A stretch of DNA of 64,000 nucleotides. It comes from Acanthamoeba sp. SK_2022b (taxonomy: Eukaryota > Discosea > Longamoebia > Acanthamoebidae). The stretch lies in the NCBI GenBank assembly GCA_027943245.1, contig JANDJZ010000008.1, forward strand, positions 248,001 through 312,000. Reading direction: 5' to 3'. Positions 34,512 through 44,704 of the stretch are shown in pieces (positions within the stretch are counted from its first letter, which is position 1; every line of letters begins with the position of its first letter). The translations under genes were made by a program, and so were the position numbers. The notes under the pieces are model-generated. The model searched no databases. It was given only the letters and a program-made list of their open reading frames with translations, and was not told the DNA's origin.

Positions 34512-36959
34512 TGGAAGGCGAAACCAAGTCAAATGAGGCAAGCAAGCAATGGAAAAACAATCAATCAAAGCCTCAAGGTCAAAATCCTAGACATAAACGC
34601 AAGCGGCCGGCGAAGGACGTCAGCGAAGATGCCGAGCTTGCGCGTAAGGCTCGCAAATACGACAGAATGAGCAAGCCCGATACCCGTCTCGGGGTTCGTC
34701 CTGCATCTGAAAATCTCACAAATGAGATTTTCATCTCGCCCATTCCGATCAGGCAAGATTTTAATCTTCTTTCTTTTCGGAATGGCCAACAGAAAATCAA
34801 GGACAGGAAGGTAGTGGGCAAATACCACAAGGCCAGGGACCTCCAGCGGACGGCGGCGCTGGCGGCCGCAAGGTCCGAGCTGCTGCTCCCGAGTGAGCCT
34901 GGTAGTCTCGAGTCGGAAGATCCCCTCCTCAAGACCAAGTACTTCAAGCAGACTGAAATCGTCGAAGCTGTGGACATGCAAACAGCGGCTAATGTACAGC
35001 CGTTCTCCCCTCTCTGAGTGAGATGACTTACGGGAGGTGGCTAAGCACAGGGGTGATGTGATGTGCAGAGGTTTGATCTCAACCTGGAGCAGTTTGCTCC
35101 GTACAAGATTGACTATTCGCGAGAAGGCACCTACCTTTTGATGGGAGGCAAGAAGGGCCACCTCGCGTTGCTCGACTGGAAGAAGAACAAGCTCCTCACC
35201 GAGGTTCACGTGAAGGAAACCGTGCGAGACGTCAAGTACTTGAACCCAAACCTCTTTTAAACACTTTAACAACTGTGGTGACATTCCTATGCTCTGACTC
35301 TCACCACCCATCACCCTTGACCAGGATCCTGAACAACTATCAGATCTTCGCGGCAGCACAGAAGAAGCACGTCTACCTCTACGATCACAAGGGAACAGAA
35401 ACACACCGACTGAAGAGTCACACAGACGTGAACCGATTGGAGTTCCTTCCCTACCACTGGCTGCTCGTTTCCATCGTACGACGCTTGTGCTCTCTCTCCC
35501 TCTCTCTCTCTCTCTCTCCCCTTCTCCGCTCACCCGTGAGCATAATTGTTGACCATTGCAACATGCGACAGAATCAAGCAGGCTGGCTCAAGTACCAGGA
35601 TACGTCGACGGGTGAACTGGTCTATGAGCACTCGACCAAGTTAGGCAACTGCGATTGCATGGTTCAGAATCCTTGGAACGCCATTATTAATCTCGGGCAC
35701 TATAACGGTTAGGGATCCACCACACCATGCGTTTGGGCACATGTACGAACAATTCGCTGATAGAAGTGGTTCGTCTTTAATCGCCCAGGCACGGTGACTA
35801 TGTGGAGTCCGAACATGACCACGCCGCTCGTGAAGATGCTGTGCCACAAAGGTCCGGTGCGTTCAATTGCGTGCGATAAGATGGGCCAGTACATGGCTAC
35901 TTCGGGCAATGACGGTCACGTCAAGATTTGGGACCTGAGGTACGTTCCCCCTCCTCCACTGTGCTGCGTGCATTTATGTCGTCGGTTGTGGGAACTCTTA
36001 CTACTTGTCTCCGAACAGGACCTACAAGCTACTCAACAACTACTACTGCATTTCTCCGGCGAGCACCCTATCCATCAGTCAGCGGGGAATGCTCGGTGTG
36101 GCAGCGGGTCCCAATGTGACTATTTGGAAGGATGCGCTGCGGACAAAGCAGACCGAGCCGCATATGAGGCACCTTGTGCCTGGTACCCTTATCTCCACCT
36201 GCATCTCATGTGTCTACAGAGCAAGCGGTTTGCCAAGCGAGCAGAGTGGGCTTACACCACTTGTACGTGTGCGTTGCAGGTGCCGACATTGTTGACATCC
36301 ATTTCACGCCGTTCGAAGATGTCATGGGCATCGGCCACTCACAGGGCGTGTCGTCCATCATCGTGCCCGGTTCGGGAGAACCCAACTTCGACTCCTTCGA
36401 GGCCAACCCCTACCAGACCACTAAGCAGCTCAGAGAATCCACCGTGCACTCGCTGCTCGAGAAGGTAATGTCCCTGTCCAGCGGTATAAAGTAAAATGTG
36501 TGACTGACCCTTTCTCTTGCCCTCTGTTTCTGTGTAGCTTCAACCCGAGATGATCGCCTTGAACCCGTCGGTGGTGGGCAGGGTGGACACCGCCCCGCGC
36601 GCGGTGCTCGAGAAGGAGAGGCAGGAGGAGGAGGCGAAGAACGCCAAGCCGGCTAAGGAGAGAAACAACCGAGTCAAGAATCAGGCCACGAGAAAGTACA
36701 GAAAGAAGCAGCTGAATATCATCGACGCCCAAAAGGTTGAACCTACATTGCTACCGTCCCCCACCCTCAAGGCTCACACCTCATCCGTCCATCCCGGTTG
36801 TTGCAGATGGAGCGCGCGAACGAGCACGTCGAGCGCAAGGAGATGTACGCCAAGCAGAAGAAAGACCTGAAGGAGCAGGAACTCGAAGCCGAGAAGGCTC
36901 GTGGAGGCGCGCCCGCACCGGCCCTCGATCGTTTCAAGCCCAAGCCTCGCTTCGACTGA
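34512..36959 (+). CDS. UTP7: U3 snoRNP/SSU processome WD protein UTP7 (WDR46/BING4)
   Basis: Nucleolar factor for 18S rRNA maturation. The ATG at 34512 begins a basic Lys/Arg-rich N-terminus ([14 protein letters not shown]). A conserved linker leads into WD repeats: [72 protein letters not shown] and [17 protein letters not shown] (to about 35940). The C-terminal BING4CT domain is typical: [39 protein letters not shown] and [11 protein letters not shown] basic helical tail ends at FKPKPRFD with the stop at 36957-36959. The domain content and order are complete for the family. Confidence 0.92.
35491..35520 (+). repeat. CT-rich tract in a UTP7 intron
   Basis: A near-perfect (CT)n run inside the intron that follows the codons for HWLLVSI, about 15 bp after the donor. 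Confidence 0.8.
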
Positions 36960-37062
36960 GCGAGATATCACCACTTTCTCTTTTGCTGCCCTCATCGCCT
37001 CGAAAAAGAAATAATTCGAGGAAAAATGCAGCTTTTTTTTTTCATTGTTCGCCACCACGAAG

Positions 37063-40000
37063 ATGGAGGGGGCGGGGTGCACCCCGCTGCGCCAGCCCTT
37101 GACCAAAGTTGGCAGTTCTGGCCCGTCTCATCCATCTATGGGAGTATCGTCATCCTCATCTGCCACGCAAGCCGAAATCCTGCTTCTTGGGTTTGGGCAG
37201 TCACCCCAGCGCAGCGCCCCTTCGTGGACGCCGCTGCAACAAGAACGAAGAAGCACCGGTGGTCGTCTTACGCGCCAGGAAGAGGTGCCGGAAGGACCAT
37301 CCGAGCCCCGCAAGTCGACGAGGAAGGACTACTTTGCCGAGAAGCAGAAAAAGCTCTTCTCCCAGTTCCACAGCGTGTAAATCTACGCCTGAGCGCCGGA
37401 GAGGGGAAAAACACACCCACTAACCACCTTGCCACGTGCATGCCGCTGCAATGCTTGCAGTCGCGATGAAGACGGAGACGAACCCAAACCCGCGATATTC
37501 GAGCGCGTTGTCGTGTGGGTGAATGGCTACACCGAGGTTCGAGCGTCCCATCCCGCCAAGTCGTAAGCCGCCATGAGCTCCTTCGCGGTCGTGACCACTG
37601 ACTCCAGCGTCGGTGGATGACAGCCATCAGAGACGGCGCTACGCAAGCTGGTGGTCTTGCATGGCGGGCACTTCATGCAGCACTACAGTTCCAGATCGGT
37701 GACCCACATCATCACCAGCACCTTCACCACGCACCAACACGAGTGCCAGCGCTACAGAGCGTACGCTCCCGCTTCTTGTCTTGACCGACTCCCGGGATCC
37801 CTCGTGCACCACCCTACCCGACTGTCCACTGACGAAGGCCTTCATCTCGGGAGAGCGTGCATACAGTGGCGTAAATGTGGTGCGGCCAGAGTGGGTGTTG
37901 GACAGCGTGAAGGCGGGCAAGCAAATGGACTGCCATAGCTACTCTCCGCTGTTCGAGCCAGACAGACCGACCAGGTACGCCACCACCCCGCCTCGGTCCG
38001 TTAAATCCAAACCGCTGTGTTTGATTTTCACACGAGACTACGTCTGTTGTGTGGGTCCATTCTTCAGTAAGTCGGCATCGATACTCTCTTCCTTTATCGC
38101 AACCACATCTTCTTCTTCCTCTTCCTCCTCATTGGCATCCTCGTCCACTTCTGGCCACAAATCAGCGGTGCCCACCGCAACCGGTATGAGCACGCAAGAA
38201 TGTACGCAACTTCCCCGCAACCGCGGTGGTGATCAGTTGGTACGGGAGAATAGAGCACAGGGCGACAAGGGCCAGGAGGACAATGACGAAACCGAGCTCC
38301 CCGATCTGCATGAGGCGTCGAATGAGAACGACGACACGGACGAGGATGAGGAATACTTGCGTGACCCGCTTCTCTCCTGGAGCAGAGAGCAGCCTGATTC
38401 GCTGCTGACGAACGAAGAGGCTAAGGGCGACCAGGAGCCGCAGGCAGTACCTGATCCCTGGGGCGGAGAGATGGCCGTGAAGGGAAAGGAGGACAAGAAG
38501 AAGGGTCGATTGAGGGATGCAACGGACGATAACTTCATCGACGGTTATTACAAGGCCTCTCGGCTGCACCACCTGTCGCTGTGGCGCGCTCAGTTTGAGG
38601 ACGAGCTCAACTCCTTCCTTCTGGCGTTCAATCCCAATGCTCGCCAAGAGAGCGAAAACAAAAAGGCCCAAACAGCCAGCAAGCGAAGCAAGCCGCAAGC
38701 AGAAGACAATAACGGACAGCTAGTGCACTACGGCGATGACAACGAAGATGATGACGATGAAGAAGAGAACATGAACTCTGGCGAGGGTCGTCGGGCTATG
38801 CGCAAGATTCGGGGTACCTCCCCCGACGATCGAGTCATCATGCACATCGACATGGTGCGCCCTGCAGCCCTCCTCTCTTCGAACGAAAGATGAAGCTCAG
38901 ATACGTTCTCTAGGACTGCTTCTTTGCCTCAGTGGCCATACGATCTAATCCGATGCTGGCCGGCAAGCCAGTGGTGGTGGCCCATTCCAACTCTGCACAC
39001 GGCACCTCATCCGTGGCCTCAGCTTCCTACGAGGCCAGAAAGTATGGTATGACCCCTACACAAACCAACGCTGAACAACTTCGCTGCATCCGGCACTCCT
39101 GGGAGAAGTGATCCGAGATCTGCTCCGCTCGATAGGCGTGTCGAACGGGATGATGGTGGGTAGGGCTCGCGAGCTCTGTCCCGATCTGGTGGCCGTGCCC
39201 TATGACTTTGAGAAATACGAACAGGTAAGGACTCTACCGGACACTAAGGCCTGATCCCACCCTTGGCCGAGAACTCAGTTTCTCGAGGTCTTACCAGCGA
39301 AAGAACGCAATTTCTCTCAGGTGTCCAAGGAGATGTATAAAATCTTCATGAAGTACACCACCACGATTCAGGTGGTCAGTTGCGACGAGGCGTTGCTGGA
39401 GGTTGGCTCCAGCGCCGTGGACCCGGAGGACCTTGCCAAGGTTTGCATGTCACCAGCACAACTCAGTGGATTCCATGCGTCGTCGATCACCGTTGTGGCG
39501 TTTACTGATTCGGTGCTTGGGACAGGCCATACGGAGCGACATCTACCACGCCACGGGTTGCACGGCGTCCGTTGGGATCGGACACAACATTCTCCTGGCC
39601 AAGCTGGCCACCCGCCAGGCAAAGCCCAACGGCCAGTTTCACCTGACGGCCGCGGCCGCGGCCTCCTATCTGGCCACCATGACCGTCGACCGTCTGCCTG
39701 GCGTCGGTTGGAAGCTTAACCGCAAGCTCAAGGTCCGTGATCACTCATCTCTTGCGCATAAAGCGCGCTCGGCTCATATCCACCACGGGCGCGCTAGGAA
39801 ATGGGGATCGCGACGTGCGGAGACCTGCTCCCCCTTTCCAAGGAGCAGCTGGGGCTCCATTTAGGTAAGAAGCTGGGCGAGACCTTGTGGAACTACGCCC
39901 GCGGCAACGATGAGCGGCCCCTGACCACCTTCAAGGTGCACTGGCACCGGTCTCCATATTTACACGCTTTTTTACTTGTGTTGTTTTTAATCTCTCTACT

Positions 40001-41672
40001 GCCCTCTCACCTCTCTCGCTGATCCAGCAACGCAAGTCTGTCGGAGTGGATGTGAACTGGGGCATACGCTTCACCGAACTGGGTCAGCTGCACAAGTTCC
40101 TACAGCAACTCACTGTGGAGCTTGCCGGCAGGCTCAAAAAGGCCGGAGTCAAGGGGCGCACCATCGTGTTCAAGGTAACGTGCTGTACCTCACCACTCCT
40201 CGTTGCACTCGCATGGCCCCATCTCTTCAACCAACGGTTGCATCCTTGCAGTTGAAGAAGAGGCGCGAGAACGCGCCTGAGCCAAGGAAACTGCTTGGCC
40301 ACGGCATCGTCGACAACTTGAGCCGGTCCCTCACGCTCGCCCGCCTCACTGACGATGCCGCGCTCATCTACCGGGAGTGTCTCAAGCTCTACACCGACCT
40401 GGGCGTGACCGTGGAGGATGTACGGGGCATCGGCATCCAGGTGCAAAAGCTCGGAGCCGAGGACGCGCCAACCTCGGCCACAACCGCCGGCAAGTCGCCT
40501 GCCAGAAAGGGAACCGCCAAGCCGCTGGCCACAGCAGGTTACTCACCCCCCCTCCTCCCCCGGTCCAGCTTTCCGCCTGCCTCAGCATGTCCCGACCGGA
40601 TCCATCCGGTTTGGCGGTGGCTCGCAGGCGACCAGTCTAGCGCGGGCGCCCGGTTCAAGGAGACGACCCTATCGCAGCAGTGGAGGGCTCAGAGGCAGCA
40701 GAGCGAGCCGTCGACCATCGTTCTGCCGAAGCGCGTCGCGGAGCCGCCACAAGAACCAAACACAGCGGAGCAGAGCAAAGCAACGTTGGCGTACGAGCTG
40801 GCAAACGAGCGACAACCGGTCGAGAAGGAGAAAGAAAAAGCAACCGAGTATAGAGAAGTAGAGGAAGAAGCGGCGGTGAACGAGGACTGCAACACAGCGG
40901 CCAAGCGAGGCACGACAGGGGAGGAGGATAACAGCAGACAGAGAAAACGAGGCAGGCCCCCCGGGAGCAAGAACAAGGTCTTGACGGCGAGGACACCGCG
41001 GAAGCGCAAGAGCAAGGGCGGCGAGGAAGATGAGGGCGGCGTAGTCACGCTCACCCAAACCCTACGACGCAACACCGAAAAAGCCAAACAGAAGGAGATC
41101 GAACGAAAGGAGGCGAAGCGGAGGCGTGTACGGGAAGCAGTCCAAGGTATTCCACCTGTTCCCATTTGGGAGAGTTTCGTTCCACGTGTGTTGATGGACA
41201 GACCCTGGCTGTCCAGCGTCGGGGCGGTTCGACACTGCGGCGCATCGAGGCAGGGCGGCGGATGCATTCCGCGAGTGGATGGCCTCCTCGGTGGAGAAGA
41301 TTATGCGGCCACAACAGGCACACACTCGCCTCTCTGTTGCTGCTGGCCCCACTTCGACCTCGGTTTACCCTTATCAATCGTGCGTGACATGCAGATAAAA
41401 CTGCTGCAGGCCTATTTAGTACAGCTCGTCGATGAGAAAGATCTAGAGGACGTGTTCAACATTCTCGTTGCCTTCCGTCGGTACGTTCTTGCCGCTTTGC
41501 TCGAAAGAATTCTAGAGACGAGCTTCCTTTCAAGTTAATACGTACTGTGAACAGGCGGGCGGATAGTGAGGAGTTGAGACGTGCCTATAACGAGGTGCAC
41601 CACGCCGTGCAAGTGAAAATGGATGCTGAATATGGCGCTCCGCTCCGCCTGGCCCAGCCCTTTGTTTTATGA
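37063..41672 (+). CDS. REV1: REV1 translesion DNA polymerase (BRCT, Y-family Pol, AT-hook, CTD)
   Basis: Deoxycytidyl transferase and scaffold for translesion synthesis. The ATG at 37063 starts a low-complexity N-terminus. A BRCT domain is at about 37640-37980 (LVVLHGGHFMQHY, HIITSTF, VVRPEWVLDSVKAG). After an acidic linker comes the REV1-specific NFIDGYYKASRLHHLSLW (about 38530). Catalytic motifs: MHIDMDCFFASVAIRS (split by an intron near 38855-38915), PVVVAHS and SYEARKYG, then VVSCDEALLEV (about 39375) and ASVGIGHNILLAKLATRQAK (about 39575). The little-finger domain follows (RKSVGVDVNWGIRF). A charged region with an AT-hook core (KRGRPPGSKNK, about 40940-40980) precedes a C-terminal domain (LQAYLVQLVDEKDLEDVF, then VQVKMDAEYGAPLRL) matching the Pol zeta/eta-binding CTD. 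I did not find a ubiquitin-binding motif. Confidence 0.92.
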
Positions 41673-42260
41673 TGTGGCAAACATGTGTTACGGCCCCCGG
41701 ATTCGGTCCCTGGCGAATGAGAGGATGTCAGACACTACCCGCAGGGATAGGGCCTGCCGCACAGTGTAGGCTACGTCATCAAAGGTGAGGGACATTGCAA
41801 GAATACGTAGTTTGTTTTGGTGTGTATTTGCTGGGCTTCGGGCGAGCAACCATTCCGAGCGTTACGTGGTTTCTGGGCTGAGGAAGAAGAACAGCTAACA
41901 GCTCTTGTTTGGCTTGCTAACACCACACCACCAACACCACTACACCACCACACCACTACTACCATACCACCACCAGCATCCAAGCAGGGTGTCCAGTGGG
42001 ATTTTGGGGCTTCACAGGGAAATTTACATTGGAGACTCCAAATGGAACAGACCATTGCTGTAGCCAATGCACACCAGGACAGACCATTAAAGATGATCGC
42101 ACAAAAAAAGGGTTTTAACACTGCACATGACAATGGTTTAGCAAGCACGTTCACTCAGAGCATTTTACAGCAAGAGATTTACAGCAAAGATGCAGTGCAG
42201 TGTGCATTCGTAACCAATGTTAGATCTTGTTGTATGTACATGGCAGTTTACAGTCTCTGG
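41673..42260. other. REV1-WAPL gap with CCA-rich simple repeat
   Basis: About 590 bp between two convergent genes. The part 41915-41975 is an irregular ACACCACCA-type repeat, and the stretch 41980-42260 is more AT-rich than the neighbouring exons. A + strand frame is open from 41817 to 42287 but starts without ATG (TTG) and shows no sure domain. No RNA gene was identified. Confidence 0.45.
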
Positions 42261-44492
42261 TTAATAGAGGAGGGCCCGAGCCGCTAGTGAGGCCGAGGAG
42301 ACAGCGGCAGGCGACAAAAGTCGATGGTGTTCATGAAGGGCGAGGAAGTGTCGTAGGGCGGAGGAGAGTTCCACCAGCGACCGAGCTGGCGTCAGTGCGG
42401 CAAGGTTGGCCCGAACCTTCTGCCGGTTGACCTCGCTGTCTTTAGCCAGATAGCCCAGGAGCAGGCTGGCGTACCTGTAGCCGAGGGTTTCATCAATTGA
42501 TGAAGCTACAAACCCAGAGCGCTGCAACCCTCCCCGTCTTGCCAGGCGAGTGGTAATGGCGTGCTAAGAGGGAGGTACCCTGCAATGACGAGTTGGTCGG
42601 CTTCTCGATCACCGCGCCACCAGTGACTCACTACTGACGTCACAAATTCGACGAGGTCTCGCTCGCCCGCACAAAGGGCTCCGAGAGCGTCCCTTGAACG
42701 TGGCGTCACGGCCAAGACAGTGAGTTGTCTCGCATCGCTTGTAGAAAGAAAGGGCGTGTACCTGTTGTCGGCGTTATGTTCGATGAGGTTGATGAGGAGG
42801 CTGAGGCCAAGCGTGAGCAGATTCCATTTTTGCTGACCAAAGGCCGTGGCCTCCGCATCCCACGCCAGCGCCACCAGGTTGGCCACGCTGCTTAGGCCTC
42901 CTATTTTGGCAACGTCGCCGCACACAGCCTCGTTCTCGTTGGTCCTGAGCAGGTGGCGTGAGCACATTCGGGTCGGTAAGATTTGGGAGGAGGAGCCGTA
43001 CACGTTGATGAGCACTCGCAAGACGGTGACCAGGCACTGGCCGGCCAGGGGCTCCCCCGTCGTGCAAAGCGGAATCGTGGCGAGGAGGGACGGGATGATC
43101 TGTGCGAAGGAGCCCTGGTAGGCCGGGTCGTCGGTGGTGGCCTCCAATAGCTTGAGGCATGTATCGGCGTCCGACGCGCCAGGTGACGAGATCCACGTGA
43201 TGTGCTTTTCGGCGAGCGCGAGCAGTGTGGTCAAGATCGCATCCGGCGCGTCACTCTCGCTCAAAGCGCGCTTGAGCGCGCCTCTGTCCACTTCCACGAG
43301 TCGCCGAAGTGTCTGGATCGCCACTCGATAAGGGAGGATTTCAGAATCTGACCCTGGCCACCCGTAGATGGTGGCCTCGTCCTCGATCAACTCGCGTGAG
43401 CGTTTCATCTGCAAGTGGCGGCAGGGTCAGCGTCACTGGCGGGGCAGATTCAACCGCTGGCGGTCAGAGTCAGCACGAACCTCGATAACGCTGGTGTTGC
43501 CCAGGCTGGGCCTTTTCTTGGCGACCCTCTTGGCAGGCTGCTTTTTGGGAGACTGAGGTTCGGCGGCAGCGATAGAAAGGAGCGTGTTGAGGTGACTTCC
43601 TGCAGGTGGGCAACGTTGGTCAGCCCTCCCGTTGTCTCAATACGATGAAAGCGCAGAGGGCAAAGCTTACCGTTTATGAGCTCGGCATTGCGAGCGTCCC
43701 GCAGTAGAAAGTACACCATCAGGCTCACGTTCATGGCCACCACCTAGGTGCCACCCGGTGGAGGTTGAAATCATTACACGCCACTCAGCGATCGGGAGGA
43801 AGGCGGCGGTACCTCGTCTTCCGGCTGGGTGTCGAGCAGTTGGAGCACTCGGGCGCACAAGCCACGGGACCGGAGCTGCTTGGCGTCGTCGGGATGAGCG
43901 CAAAGCTTGGCGAGGTTGTAGGTGCTTCCGCGCCGGATGGAGATAGAGCTTGTTTTGCTGGCCCCCTCCAGCTCATACTCGAGCTCGTCCTGCGTGCATT
44001 GGATGTTAGGCTCTCGTGCCAGTGTTGAGAGTTCAAGCAACTTTAGGTGACGAGGGCGTTGACTGCGCGCACCATGATGGTGGCCTGCTCGCCCGAGTTT
44101 TCGAGATGGAAGTGATCATCGGAGGCCCGCTTCTGCAACTTGGCTAGGGCAGAGGAAGATTGAACAGATTTTCTCTTCTTGGAGCCAAGCAGGGCGGCCC
44201 CTTGCGAAGGAGCACTTCGTCTCCTCTTCGACACGACGTGCTCTTCGTTCTTGGCGTTCTCCTTGGACGAAAAATCAGATCCGCTGCGGCCGCTGCTGTT
44301 TCGACGCGAAAGGCAAGAGGAAGGAATGAAAAGCTCTTGTGAGGTGCTCATGAGGTCGTCTGCCTGATCCAGGACTGGCACAGAGAGGGACGGTGTGCAG
44401 TCCTGTACATCTGCGAGCAGCGAAGTGGAAGAGAGGGAGATACGGCCACTTGATGTGCGCCTGCTAAGTCTGGAGTAAGTGCGAGTAGTCAT
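42261..44492 (-). CDS. WAPL: WAPL-like cohesin release factor
   Basis: Nuclear protein that opens the cohesin ring with PDS5. The ATG at 44492 begins a Ser/Arg-rich disordered N-terminus. The helical WAPL C-terminal domain then runs through short exons: STYNLAKLCAHPDDAKQLR, VAMNVSLMVYFLLRDARN (about 43680-43740), YRVAIQTLRRLVEVD and FGQQKWNLLTLGLSLLINLI followed by EHNADNR (about 42770-42850). The end has RYASLLLGYLAKDSEVNRQ and LVELSSALRHFLALHEHH (42280-42480), matching the final helical repeats of WAPL. The stop TAA is at 42261. The N-terminus is short compared with animal WAPL, and no FGF-type PDS5 motif was seen. Confidence 0.85.
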
Positions 44493-44704
44493 GAGGTGGA
44501 AGTTTCGCCTGAGCCCTCAGCAATTCCCTACCTGGGTGAGAATCGTGGGGCCATGGCGGTCGTTGATCGTTTGGCGCGACCGGACAGAAAAGGGCGGGAA
44601 AGCAGGAGAGCGTCACGCTGCGGCAAGCCGCCTCTTTAATAGCTTACCGAGAAAAACGGGAAACGCTTGGGCTGTAGCGGCCTTTGTTTTGTTGTTGTTT
44701 GCCG
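44493..44704. promoter_or_regulatory. Divergent spacer, WAPL / rhomboid-MORN gene
   Basis: 212 bp between the two start codons. A longer + strand frame begins at 44479, but it lacks a good context and overlaps the WAPL start. The spacer must contain both 5' UTRs. No element is recognised. Confidence 0.35.
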
